From Streptomyces odontomachi (GTDB taxonomy: Bacteria > Actinomycetota > Actinomycetes > Streptomycetales > Streptomycetaceae): 64,000 bases of DNA. Position numbers and translations under genes: made by a program. The stretch's first letter is position 1, and every line of letters begins with the position of its first letter. The stretch covers positions 123,845 through 187,844 of the forward strand of contig NZ_JAMJWG010000020.1 in assembly GCF_024435355.1 (NCBI RefSeq), written 5' to 3'. The notes under the pieces were generated by a model. The model was given only the letters and a program-made list of their open reading frames with translations, was not told the DNA's origin and did not search any database. This document shows, piece by piece, positions 7,211 through 15,405 of this stretch.

Positions 7211-8392
7211 ATGAACTCAATCGGGGGCGGCGATCCGATCCGCTCTCTCGACCCCACGCGCGCCCGCCTGGTGCAGGCGCTGTACGACTTCGGACCGCTC
7301 TCCCGCGCCGAGCTGGCACGGCTCACCGGCGCGTCCCGCAGCGCGCTCACCGCGATCGTGCAGGACCTGATCGACCGGCGCCTGCTCGCGGAACAGCCGC
7401 TGCGCCCCAGCGGACCCGGCGGAGGGAAACCCTCGCGCCCGCTGTGGTTCTCCGAGGACGCCCCGCCGCTGGTCTCGGCGCACCTGCTGCCGGGCCGCCT
7501 CTTCGCGGCACTGGTCGGCGCGGGCGGATCCGTCATAGCCCGCACTGCGCGCGCGTTCGACACCGGGACCGGCAGCCGGGACCGAGCGCTTGACGTGCTG
7601 TTGGACGCGCTCGCCGAGATGCGCGACTCCGCCGCGGCCGAGCCGATGGGTTTCGGGGTCGCCGTCGGCGGCATGGTGGACACCGACACGGGAACGGTCG
7701 TCAAGATCGCACTCGCGCCCGAACTCGACGGGATGCCGATCGGTTCGGCCATCGCCGAGCGGTTCGCCCCCGATCTGGTCTGCGTCGACATGCACCCGCG
7801 CGCCCAGGCACTCGGTGACCGCTGGTTCGGGCAGGGCCGGGGCCGCAGTCGCTTCGCCTCCGTCTACACCGGGGAGGCCCTGGGCGTCGGCCTGGTCATC
7901 GGGGGCGACGTCGACCGGGGCCCGTCCGGTACGGGCGGCGAGGCCGGTCACAGCACCGTTCAGGCCGGCGGCATCCTGTGCCACTGCGGCCGGCGGGGCT
8001 GCTGGGAGACGATCGCCGGACACGGCTGGCTGCGCGCCGAGGCGGCCCGTCGAGGACTGCCGGGTGCCGCCACCATGACGGCGGGCCCCCTCGCGCGACT
8101 GGCGGCGGCGGGACAGTCCGGCGCCGAGGGCCTGCTCGAGGAGTGGTCGGCGAATCTGGCGCTCGGCCTTGCCAACCTCCACCAACTCGTCGCCCCCGGA
8201 CTGTTCATCCTGCACGGCGACGTGGTGGCCGGCGGCGAGGACCTACGGCGGCGCATCGAGCGGCACCTGTGCGACCGCATCCCGCCGCACCCGGCCGGCC
8301 CACCCGCCATCGCCCTGACGGCGCTCGACGACGACGCGACACTCCTCGGCGCCGCCGGGCTGGTGCTGTCGCGCCGGCTGATCCGGTCATGA
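7211..8392 (+). CDS. ROK family transcriptional regulator
   Basis: 393 residues from the ATG at 7211; an in-frame start further upstream at 7124 would add a tail unlike the family. A winged HTH occupies about residues 10-65 (LSRAELARLTGASRSALTAI). The ROK domain follows, with the zinc-binding motif CHCGRRGCWE near the middle and a GEAGH motif just before it. ROK repressors of this NagC/XylR type release DNA when they bind a sugar. The gene diverges from the dehydrogenase/sugar-porter operon, its likely target, and may repress itself. It has no full sugar-kinase ATP motif of the DIGGTK form, so it is a regulator rather than a kinase. Confidence 0.9.
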   Translation: MNSIGGGDPIRSLDPTRARLVQALYDFGPLSRAELARLTGASRSALTAIVQDLIDRRLLAEQPLRPSGPGGGKPSRPLWFSEDAPPLVSAHLLPGRLFAALVGAGGSVIARTARAFDTGTGSRDRALDVLLDALAEMRDSAAAEPMGFGVAVGGMVDTDTGTVVKIALAPELDGMPIGSAIAERFAPDLVCVDMHPRAQALGDRWFGQGRGRSRFASVYTGEALGVGLVIGGDVDRGPSGTGGEAGHSTVQAGGILCHCGRRGCWETIAGHGWLRAEAARRGLPGAATMTAGPLARLAAAGQSGAEGLLEEWSANLALGLANLHQLVAPGLFILHGDVVAGGEDLRRRIERHLCDRIPPHPAGPPAIALTALDDDATLLGAAGLVLSRRLIRS

Positions 8393-8403
8393 TGGCGGCC
8401 CGA

Positions 8404-8448
8404 CCGGCCCGTTCGACGCCGGATCGGTGTGCGGCTTCGACGGGCCGG
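8404..8448. terminator. Bidirectional terminator between convergent genes
   Basis: CCGGCCCG (8404-8411) pairs with CGGGCCGG (8441-8448), extended by TCGA pairs after a one-base bulge. It lies between the ROK gene (ends 8392) and the esterase gene (ends 8488 on the other strand). Confidence 0.55.
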
Positions 8449-8487
8449 AGGTGACGCGGGCAGTACCTCACTGCTACGCGTTACGCC

Positions 8488-9519
8488 CTAGGGGGTCGCG
8501 ATCCGCTGGGAGAGCCACGCCAGTGCGGGCGGCATCCGGTATTCCACGGCATGGTGTCCTCCGTCGAACAACTCGAAGCGTATGACCTCCTCGTCCACAC
8601 CCACCTCGGCGAGGACGTCGCGGAACGCCTGTGCACCCAGGTCGAGGAACCATTCGTCGCGGGTGCCCGCGTCGATCCAGATCGCCCGCTGGGATCGCAG
8701 CGCCTCGGCGTGCAGGGGCGCCATCCGCACCGGGTCCCGGTCCAGCCAGCGCTGCCAGATCTCCGGCCGGATCGCTCCCGTGCGCGGCTCGAAGGGCAGC
8801 TGCGGTGTGCCGTCCGCAGCGGGCGAGAAGCAGGCCGAGACGCCGAGCAGTTCGAGCAGCCGCAGGTCCTCGTCCCTGGTGAAGGCCACCCGCGAGCGGA
8901 AGTCGTCCCACCAGCGGAAGACGTCCCCGTCGTACGCCCTCAAGTGGCGTGCCGCCATGAGGAAATGAGGGATGTACTGGGCCTGTGACAACGCGTCGCC
9001 CGAGTGTGTCGCGAACGCTCCGAACAGGTCGGGTCGGAGCATCGACGTGATCACCGCGCCGTACCCGCCGCTGGACTTCCCCGCCAGCGCCCGGTGATCG
9101 CGGTCGGCGAGCGACCGGTAGTGGGCATCGACCCACGGCACGATCTCCTCGCAGAGGTAGGAGTGGTACCGGCCGGTCCCCGGCGAGTCGACGTACTGGC
9201 TGCCGCCGTAGGTGGTCCAGGCGTCCACGAAGACCAGGATCATCGGCGGCGCCTCGCCACGGGCGAAGATCCCGTCGACGAGTTCGGGTACCGGCTGGCG
9301 GTAGGGGGTGCGGTTGCGCCAGACCGGGAGGGTGCCGGCGTAACCGAGCAGCAGGTAGGTGACGGGGTATCGGCGCCCGGGGTCGGTGTCGTATCCGGGC
9401 GGGGTGTAGACCCACAGCGGCCGCTGCGCCGGATCGCCCAGCGGATTGTCGCTCAGCAGGGCGCTGTCGATGACGTGCTCGTCGATGCGGCCTGCGAGCG
9501 CGGTGGGCCATGGAGCCAT
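8488..9519 (-). CDS. Alpha/beta-hydrolase esterase (esterase D-like)
   Basis: 343 residues from the ATG at 9519, which has an AGGAGG site six bases upstream; in-frame ATGs upstream lie in the AT-rich control region. The nucleophile elbow is GKSSGGYGA (about residue 150), and the catalytic histidine is likely in GGHHAVEY near the C-terminus. A YTPPGYD motif near residue 35 is typical of the esterase D / tributyrin-esterase-like family. There is no signal peptide, so it is probably cytoplasmic. The substrate is unknown. It diverges from a MarR gene across a short AT-rich region, which suggests MarR control by a small ester or phenolic ligand. Confidence 0.85.
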   Translation of the reverse strand: MAPWPTALAGRIDEHVIDSALLSDNPLGDPAQRPLWVYTPPGYDTDPGRRYPVTYLLLGYAGTLPVWRNRTPYRQPVPELVDGIFARGEAPPMILVFVDAWTTYGGSQYVDSPGTGRYHSYLCEEIVPWVDAHYRSLADRDHRALAGKSSGGYGAVITSMLRPDLFGAFATHSGDALSQAQYIPHFLMAARHLRAYDGDVFRWWDDFRSRVAFTRDEDLRLLELLGVSACFSPAADGTPQLPFEPRTGAIRPEIWQRWLDRDPVRMAPLHAEALRSQRAIWIDAGTRDEWFLDLGAQAFRDVLAEVGVDEEVIRFELFDGGHHAVEYRMPPALAWLSQRIATP

Positions 9520-9551
9520 CGGAACCTCCTCGGAAGCAAGAGGCCTCGACA

Positions 9552-9586
9552 TTACTATGATTTCAAAATATATTAATCGGAAGTAA
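9552..9586. promoter_or_regulatory. AT-rich inverted repeat in esterase/MarR divergent region
   Basis: TTACT (9552-9556) and AGTAA (9582-9586) flank an inner GATT (9559-9562) / AATC (9575-9578) pair. The whole segment is strikingly AT-rich for this genome. It lies in the 86-bp gap between the esterase start (9519) and the MarR start (9606). MarR proteins bind such inverted repeats, so it is a candidate operator. Confidence 0.5.
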
Positions 9587-9605
9587 CTGGTTGTAGGGTG
9601 GCGTG

Positions 9606-10187
9606 ATGGATGCGACGCCGCACGGTCCGACCTCATCCGCGGACTCGATCGACCGGCACATCGCCCACTGGGGGCGCGAGGTTCCCGACCTGGACCCGAA
9701 GGTCGAGGGGGTCGTCACGCGGATGCAGATGCTGGTGCGCCATCTCCAGCGCCGTAAGGAGGCGGGGCTCGCCCGGCGCCGGCTGAAGATGTGGGAGTAC
9801 GAGATCCTCTGGCGGCTGCGCTCGGCCGGGGAGCCGTACCGGATGTCACCGACGCGGCTGGCCGAAGTGCTGGACACCCATCCGGCGACGCTGACCAACC
9901 GGCTGGACCGGTTGGCGAAGTCGGGTTACGTGACCCGGGAGCATGCCTCCGAGGATCGCCGAAGCCTGCTCGTCACCCTGACCGAAGAGGGACACCGTGC
10001 CTGGTCGTCCACGATCGGCGAGCAGATCGCGACGGAGCGCGCGCTGCTGGCGCCGCTGAGCGAGGCGGAGCGGGAGCACCTTGTGGTCCTGTTGCGAAAG
10101 GTCACCTTGGCGGCGGAGTCGGACGGCCCGCCCCTGATGCCGACTCTCGAGGGCACTCGCCCGCCGGCGCCCGACGGCCGCTCCTGA
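9606..10187 (+). CDS. MarR family transcriptional regulator
   Basis: 193 residues from ATG GAT at 9606; the GTG just before it in frame is an alternative. The winged HTH is clear: a wHTH core with RMSPTRLAEVLDTHPATLTN and the wing GYVTREHASEDRRSLLVTLT, the D-x-R-S motif of MarR proteins. It has longer tails than the usual 140-160 residues, with an N-terminal helix and a C-terminal low-complexity end. It diverges from the esterase gene and probably represses both. It ends one base before the stop of the opposite-strand thioredoxin-fold gene, so the two 3' ends abut. Confidence 0.9.
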   Translation: MDATPHGPTSSADSIDRHIAHWGREVPDLDPKVEGVVTRMQMLVRHLQRRKEAGLARRRLKMWEYEILWRLRSAGEPYRMSPTRLAEVLDTHPATLTNRLDRLAKSGYVTREHASEDRRSLLVTLTEEGHRAWSSTIGEQIATERALLAPLSEAEREHLVVLLRKVTLAAESDGPPLMPTLEGTRPPAPDGRS

Positions 10188-10625
10188 TCACCGGGGAGCG
10201 GACAGCTGTTCGCGTACCCAGGCAGGGTCGGGATTGGTGTGCGGCCGGCCGGCCACGAAGACGATCGGCACGGTCTCGTTGCCCTCGTTGACCGCCCGCA
10301 CCGCTGCGGCTGCGGCCGGGTCACGCCATATGTCGACCCAGTGCAACCGGCGGGCGTCACGGCCCAACCGGAAGCGCAGTCGCAGGCAGAACTTGCAGCC
10401 GGGTCGCCAGAAGACGATGGGACGGCCGTCGACCGCACTGCGGCGTTCCGCCTCCTGCGCGCCGATCGACCCCGGGAACACCAGCGACGAGTGCACGACC
10501 GCGAGCCCGACGAACACCACCAGGATCGCCACGGCTCCGCCGGGGCTCCCGCCGAGGAACTGCCCCGCCGCCACGGCCAGACCGCAGAGCACGAACACCG
10601 TGGGCCAGATCCAAGCACGCTTCAT
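10188..10625 (-). CDS. Membrane-anchored glutaredoxin/mycoredoxin-like protein
   Basis: 145 residues. Two hydrophobic segments (about 5-24 and 32-50) are followed by a soluble glutaredoxin-like domain with the redox motif FWRPGCKFC. TVPIVFVAG holds the cis-proline TVP typical of the fold. It is probably a membrane-attached thiol-disulfide oxidoreductase; in actinobacteria such domains use mycothiol (mycoredoxin-like). That cofactor is inference. It is a single gene, with its 3' end touching that of the MarR gene. The flavoprotein gene upstream is on the same strand, 84 bp away. Confidence 0.8.
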   Translation of the reverse strand: MKRAWIWPTVFVLCGLAVAAGQFLGGSPGGAVAILVVFVGLAVVHSSLVFPGSIGAQEAERRSAVDGRPIVFWRPGCKFCLRLRFRLGRDARRLHWVDIWRDPAAAAAVRAVNEGNETVPIVFVAGRPHTNPDPAWVREQLSAPR

Positions 10626-10709
10626 GGAGACGCAGACTACCGGTGCGTCGACATGCCCCTCGCGAGTGCATCGGCGTCACGCCTCCTCCGGGAAGACCCC
10701 CGGTCTGCC

Positions 10710-11954
10710 TCAACGGCCCGCCTGGGCCGCCCGCTCGGCCGTCCCCAGCGTCGTGCCGCGCTCGGCCCGCTGGAGCCGACGGCGACCGGCGTACTTGACC
10801 CAGGTGTACGAGCCGGGCTTGCGTGCCTCGCGTGCCAGTGCCTTGACGGTGAGCGTGCAGATGAACTCCTTGAGCTTCGCGCCGGGGCGGCCGGTGAGGT
10901 GGACCCACTTGGCGTGGTCGTCCCGGGAGGCGTACTGGAAGAAGCCGACGCGTCGCCCCAGGCTGATGCACTGGCCGCCGAACCCCAGGCTGAGGGGGGC
11001 GGGTCGCCGGCCCGCGATCCGGTCGAGCACCGTGTCGGCGGCGTGGGCACCGAGCGGCCCCGCGGCCTGGCAGCTCATCCGCAGCGGCAGGTCCGACGGT
11101 GCCGCCGCATCGCCGGCCGCGACGATGCGCACGTCGTCCACGCTGGTCAACGTCTCGTCCGTGCGCAGGCGGCCCGCGGCGTCGGTGCTCAGCCCGCTGC
11201 GCCGCGCCAGGTCCGGTACGCCGAAGCCGGCGGTCCAGATGGTCACCTCGCTCGGCACCGTGCGGCCGTCATCGAGGTGCACGGCGTCACGCGTCACGGC
11301 CGTCGCCTTCGTTCCGGCGCCGTGGAGCACCCGCACGCCGAGTGCGGCCAGCCGCCCGGTGACCTCGCGGCGGCCCCGCGGGTGCAGGTAGGGGCCGAGC
11401 GCCTCGCCGCACACCAGGGTCACCGTGCGGCCCACCTCCGCCAGCTCGGCGGCGGTCTCGATACCGGTCGGACCGGCGCCGACCACCGTCACCGGAGCCG
11501 CCGCCGGCAGGGCGTCGACGATCGCCCGCAGCCATTCCGCCTCCTCCAGGTCGGCGACGGGGTGGGCGAACTCGGCCGCTCCCGGCACGCTCCGGTCGGC
11601 GCTGTCACTGCCGACCGCGTACACCAGGTAGTCGTAGCCGACCGTCCCGCCGCCCGCCAACGTCACGCTGCGCTCGCCCGCGTCGATCCGTGTCACGGCG
11701 TCGACCACCAGCCGGACACCGGCGCCCAGGACCTCGTCGTAGGCGACGACCGCGTCGTCGGTCCCGGCCACCAGCTGGTGCAGGCGGATCCGTTCGACGA
11801 ACGTCGAGCGCGGGTTGATCAGGGTCACGGACACGTCGGCGCGCTGCGTGAGGCGGTTGGCCGCCATGACGCCGGCGTATCCGCCGCCGATCACGACCAC
11901 ATCGGTGTGGTCGGTCCTCCCGGTGTCCTTGGCCGTACCGGTCTCCTCGGTCAT
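10710..11954 (-). CDS. NAD(P)/FAD-dependent oxidoreductase (NDH-2-like)
   Basis: 414 residues from the ATG at 11954, which has an AGGAG site; a GTG/ATG further upstream would add nine residues without a better site. The FAD motif is VVIGGGYAGVMAA (about 20-32), the second dinucleotide motif VVGAGPTGIETAAELAEVG (about 155-175), and the third FAD motif VRIVAAGDAAAP (about 280). The domain order matches type II NADH dehydrogenases and related flavoproteins that reduce quinones or small dyes. There is no membrane span, so it is a peripheral or soluble enzyme. The gene is monocistronic by spacing. The exact electron acceptor is unknown. Confidence 0.85.
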   Translation of the reverse strand: MTEETGTAKDTGRTDHTDVVVIGGGYAGVMAANRLTQRADVSVTLINPRSTFVERIRLHQLVAGTDDAVVAYDEVLGAGVRLVVDAVTRIDAGERSVTLAGGGTVGYDYLVYAVGSDSADRSVPGAAEFAHPVADLEEAEWLRAIVDALPAAAPVTVVGAGPTGIETAAELAEVGRTVTLVCGEALGPYLHPRGRREVTGRLAALGVRVLHGAGTKATAVTRDAVHLDDGRTVPSEVTIWTAGFGVPDLARRSGLSTDAAGRLRTDETLTSVDDVRIVAAGDAAAPSDLPLRMSCQAAGPLGAHAADTVLDRIAGRRPAPLSLGFGGQCISLGRRVGFFQYASRDDHAKWVHLTGRPGAKLKEFICTLTVKALAREARKPGSYTWVKYAGRRRLQRAERGTTLGTAERAAQAGR

Positions 11955-12034
11955 GGTGTCTCCTTGGTCCGCGGGGTTCACCCTCTAGACCGCGCGCGAC
12001 CGAACGTTTGTGACAGCCCAGCGCGTGAGACAGG

Positions 12035-13444
12035 TCACTCCTCGGGCGGAACGTCCGGCGACGGGGCGGCGACCGGCTCCCCACCCGGTCCGGAGACCTC
12101 CACCAGGTGACCGGAGCTGATCCACTCGGCGATGTCCCTGACGATGCCGTATCCGCGGCCGTCGCGCGCGAGCGCGGGCAGGTCCGGCGGCTGCCAGGGC
12201 GAGAACATCCCCGGGTAGCCCGTCAGCGGCTTCAGCACCCGGTACACATGGCGCGTGTCGGGCACCCCGCGGTGCACAGCGCCGCGCATGTATTCGGGGG
12301 TGCCGAGGGCGTACACGAAGTTCTGGTCGTGGCAGGCGTACGCGTCGACCTCGGTGCCCGGCACCAGCACCACGCCGCGCGGCGGGGGCACATGGGTTTC
12401 GGCGGCCAGCATGGCGACGAAGCCGGCGCGGACGTAGGGTCCGGTCGCGGGTGGTGGCCCGGGCTCGGGCAGCGGGGCGCCGTCCGGTACCGGTACCAGG
12501 GGCAGGTAGGTGTCGGTTGCGGTGGCGCGTGGGCGCGGCGCCCAGCGGGTCACGGAGGCGCACCAGTCCGCCCACGGCGCGGACGGCAGACCCGCCGCGC
12601 TGCGTATCCCGCCGGTGAGGCCCGGGTCCGACTCGGCGAGGATGCGGCCCATGGCGTGGTTCACGGCCTCCCACGTGTCGTGGAACGCAGCCGTGTCCGT
12701 GCACCGGCCGCCGTCGCAGCGCACCGCCAACCACACCGCGCCCGTCTGCACCACCGACCAGTGCCCGTCGTCGAGCCGTCCGATCAGCAACCGCTCGCCG
12801 CTGCCGGGCAGCAGATCGTCCAGGGCGGCCCTGGCCCGGTCGAACAGGTCCGTTTCGTCCTGGGGCAGCAGCGCGACCAGCGCGCTCTCGTCCTGCGGCC
12901 GGGCGAGCAGTTCGGCCGGGTCGAACGCCTCGGCCGCCCGGTGCAGCTCCTCCTTCCACCGCATCCACCACTGCACCTGCTCCTCCGGTCGCGGATACGC
13001 CGTCAGCTCCTGGACACAGTCCGCCGGGGTGACCTCCTTCTGCCAGGGGAAGTTCTTGGCGGTCGGGAAGACGAAGAAGCCGATGGCGATGCCGTCCGCG
13101 GCATGACCGCTGGCGACCAAGTCCTCGTACGACTCGCCGTCGGGCGGGAGTTCGTCCTTCGGCAAAATGGTGATCTTGATGCCGGTCCAGGTGCCCTGCT
13201 CCGCGTCGTAGCTGTCGTGCCGCAGCGCGCGCAGCCGGTCGAAGACCTCGGTGCGGGGCAGTTCCTCGGCGGCGGTAGCGGTGGCGTCGGCCGGATCGCC
13301 CTCCCACACGACGGTCTCGAAGGAACCGACCGCGTGGTAGGCGAGTTGGGCCCACTTCCAGCCGTCCGGCAGCAACGCCGCCACCTGCCGGGCCACCTCC
13401 AACACCCGGCGCGCTGTCGCCTCGTCTTCCTGTTCCTGCGTCAT
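12035..13444 (-). CDS. Unrecognised protein, 469 residues
   Basis: I do not recognise this protein. It is a good high-GC coding frame starting with ATG at 13444. It is acidic and rich in Trp (for example VQWWMRWKEELH and WTGIKITILP). A middle section contains CDGGRCTDTAAFHDTWEAVNHAMG, which could form a small structural unit. A later section has YACHDQNFVYALG. There is no signal peptide, membrane span or nucleotide-binding motif. It lies alone between the flavoprotein and a MarR gene, all on the minus strand but with gaps of 80 bp and 180 bp. It may be cytoplasmic; no function can be given. Confidence 0.7.
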   Translation of the reverse strand: MTQEQEDEATARRVLEVARQVAALLPDGWKWAQLAYHAVGSFETVVWEGDPADATATAAEELPRTEVFDRLRALRHDSYDAEQGTWTGIKITILPKDELPPDGESYEDLVASGHAADGIAIGFFVFPTAKNFPWQKEVTPADCVQELTAYPRPEEQVQWWMRWKEELHRAAEAFDPAELLARPQDESALVALLPQDETDLFDRARAALDDLLPGSGERLLIGRLDDGHWSVVQTGAVWLAVRCDGGRCTDTAAFHDTWEAVNHAMGRILAESDPGLTGGIRSAAGLPSAPWADWCASVTRWAPRPRATATDTYLPLVPVPDGAPLPEPGPPPATGPYVRAGFVAMLAAETHVPPPRGVVLVPGTEVDAYACHDQNFVYALGTPEYMRGAVHRGVPDTRHVYRVLKPLTGYPGMFSPWQPPDLPALARDGRGYGIVRDIAEWISSGHLVEVSGPGGEPVAAPSPDVPPEE

Positions 13445-13623
13445 GTGCCGTCCCCCTGGCTTTCCTTGACGTCCAGCGCCGGAAAGCCGCTAGGTTCACG
13501 CGCCGGCGCACGCGTACCGTAGCGGCCCGCCCGGTTCGCGACCGCAAGGGGGCGGGGCGGGCGCCGGCGCCCCTGACGGCGGACACCGGGCGCGCCCGCC
13601 GCTCACGGCTCACGGCTCACGGC

Positions 13624-14067
13624 TTATTCGGTTCCGCCGGCGTGCTCGATGAAGCGGGTCAGGAGTGCGTGCAGTTGCTGCTGGTCAGCGGGGGACAGAG
13701 GGGTTGTCAGGTCGGCCATGGTCCGTGCCGCGGTCGTGGTGGCGTCGGCCAGCCGGGTGCGGCCTTCGGCGGTGATCTCCACGGCGTAGCGGCGGCGGTC
13801 CTGTGCGTCCCTGCGGCGGGTGACCAAGGCCTGGCGTTCCAGTTCGTCCACCACGTAGACCATCGAGGACTTGTCCATCTGTAGCCGATCGACCAGCGTG
13901 CGCTGGGCGGCCGGGCCCGCCTCGGCGAGGTGGCCGAGCACCGCGAGGTGACGCAGGTCGACGTGGTGCGCCCGGAGAGCACGGTTGGTCGCGGCACGTG
14001 CGTAGCGGTGCGCCAGATAGAAGTCGCGCCCGATCAGCATGGGGAGATCGTCACTGGATTCGTCCAC
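13624..14067 (-). CDS. MarR family transcriptional regulator
   Basis: 147 residues, the standard MarR length, starting at GTG 14067. The winged HTH is visible: QRTLVDRLQMDKSSMVYVVD, then the wing ALVTRRRDAQDRRRYAVEIT with the D-x-R-R-R motif. Residues before it form the dimer helices. It diverges from an FAD monooxygenase gene with only 52 bp between, and that gap is filled by a stack of inverted repeats (14084-14115). This is a classic MarR repressor and target arrangement, with ligand-induced release and probable autorepression. The ligand is unknown but may be the monooxygenase substrate. Confidence 0.9.
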   Translation of the reverse strand: MDESSDDLPMLIGRDFYLAHRYARAATNRALRAHHVDLRHLAVLGHLAEAGPAAQRTLVDRLQMDKSSMVYVVDELERQALVTRRRDAQDRRRYAVEITAEGRTRLADATTTAARTMADLTTPLSPADQQQLHALLTRFIEHAGGTE

Positions 14068-14083
14068 GTCGCTCAGTATGCCT

Positions 14084-14115
14084 GAAGACGGATCGTCTTA
14101 ATTAAGATAGTCTTC
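14084..14115. promoter_or_regulatory. Candidate MarR operator, nested inverted repeats
   Basis: GAAGAC (14084-14089) mirrors GTCTTC (14110-14115). Inside is a perfect 12-bp palindrome TCTTAATTAAGA (14096-14107), and AAGAC-N5-GTCTT at 14085-14099. The block fills the 52-bp gap between the divergent MarR and monooxygenase starts and must overlap both promoters. Confidence 0.7.
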
Positions 14116-14119
14116 ATTC

Positions 14120-15229
14120 ATGAAGGTCATTGTCGTAGGCGCCGGCCTCTCCGGGTCACTCCTTGCCCAGGGACTGCTCCATGCGGGAGCGGATGTCACC
14201 GTTCACGAGCGGGAACCCGCGATCGACGAGCGCAGTCAGGGCTACCGCATCCACATCGCGCCGCAGGGCGATCTCGCCCTGCGCAGCTGCCTGCCCGCAG
14301 AGCTGTACGACCGGGCGGTGGCCACGTCGGGTGTGCATGGATCGGGAGCGGTGACATTTCTCGACCCGAAGCTCGACGTGGTCCGTCGTCTCCGGTTCCC
14401 GGAGCAGGAAGGGGACGGATCGTCCGGACGGCACCTGATCGTCGACCGGGTCACCCTCCGGCGGCTCATGCTGACCGGCCTGGACGTCCACCACGGCTCC
14501 GCGTTCGAGCGTTACGCACTCCTCGACGACGGAAGGGTCCGGGGTTTCTTCGGCAACGGCGAAGTCGCCGACGCCGACCTGCTGGTGGCCGCGGACGGCG
14601 CCAACTCGCGGGTTCGCGCGCAGCTCCTGCCCGGCGCGCAGCTCGTCGATGTGGGCCAGGACCAGATCTACGGCAAGACACCGTTGACCCGGCGGGTACG
14701 CGACCTGGCGCCGCCCGCCGCTCTGGAGGGGTTCTCAGCCGTGCTCGGCACCGACGGCCGCTCCATGCCGATGGCGGCCTACCGGTCCCGCTCCGGCACC
14801 GGGGAGGACTACCTGATGTGGGTGGTCGTCTTCCCGCCGGAACTCCGGCCGGCCGGGCTCCACGATGCGGACGGTGCCGGCCGGCAGCGGATCGCGGCCG
14901 AGCTGGTCGCGGACTGGCCGCCGCAGCTCGCCGAGATCATCCGGCATGGTGACCCGGCCTCCGTGCACCTGACGACGGTCCGCAGCGCGAAACCCGTACC
15001 GCACTGGGACACCGTCCCGGTCACCCTCATGGGCGATGCCATCCACGCCATGGTGCCGGTCGGCGAGAGTGCGGCCGTCGCACTGCGCGATGCAGCGTTG
15101 CTGTGCCACCGCATCGCCGAACGGGACACCGGGCACGGCGGGTCACTGCTCGACGCGGTCCATGACTACGAGGCCGAGATGCTCGACTACGGATTCGCTG
15201 CCGTAGAGCAGTCACTGCGCGGCGTCTGA
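14120..15229 (+). CDS. FAD-dependent monooxygenase (PHBH/TetX-like)
   Basis: 369 residues from the ATG at 14120. The FAD-binding motif VVGAGLSGSLLAQGL is at about residues 5-19, DLLVAADGANSRVR (the DG motif) at about 155-168, and GDAIHAMVPVGESAA (the GD motif) at about 305-320. This order is that of class A flavin monooxygenases, which hydroxylate aromatic compounds or antibiotics with NAD(P)H. It is divergently paired with a MarR regulator, which points to an inducible detoxification or catabolic role. The substrate is not evident. Length and motifs suggest an intact, soluble enzyme. Confidence 0.9.
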   Translation: MKVIVVGAGLSGSLLAQGLLHAGADVTVHEREPAIDERSQGYRIHIAPQGDLALRSCLPAELYDRAVATSGVHGSGAVTFLDPKLDVVRRLRFPEQEGDGSSGRHLIVDRVTLRRLMLTGLDVHHGSAFERYALLDDGRVRGFFGNGEVADADLLVAADGANSRVRAQLLPGAQLVDVGQDQIYGKTPLTRRVRDLAPPAALEGFSAVLGTDGRSMPMAAYRSRSGTGEDYLMWVVVFPPELRPAGLHDADGAGRQRIAAELVADWPPQLAEIIRHGDPASVHLTTVRSAKPVPHWDTVPVTLMGDAIHAMVPVGESAAVALRDAALLCHRIAERDTGHGGSLLDAVHDYEAEMLDYGFAAVEQSLRGV

Positions 15230-15405
15230 CGGCGTGCCTGGGGCCTGACGGCGCGTCGGCTGGACCACCGGCTTCTTCGCGAGGTACCAGCGCCGGCCCG
15301 CCCCACGGGGTGTGTCCCGCCGCGGCTGCGTCGGGAGAGCGGGAGGCGGAACTCCGCAGACGGACTGGCGTACCGCCGGGCCGACGAGGCGCCGTCTGCC
15401 GCCGG

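Noticed and set aside
10239..12110. Long plus-strand frame over the thioredoxin-fold and flavoprotein genes
   Set aside because: Antisense shadow of two genes with clear motifs.
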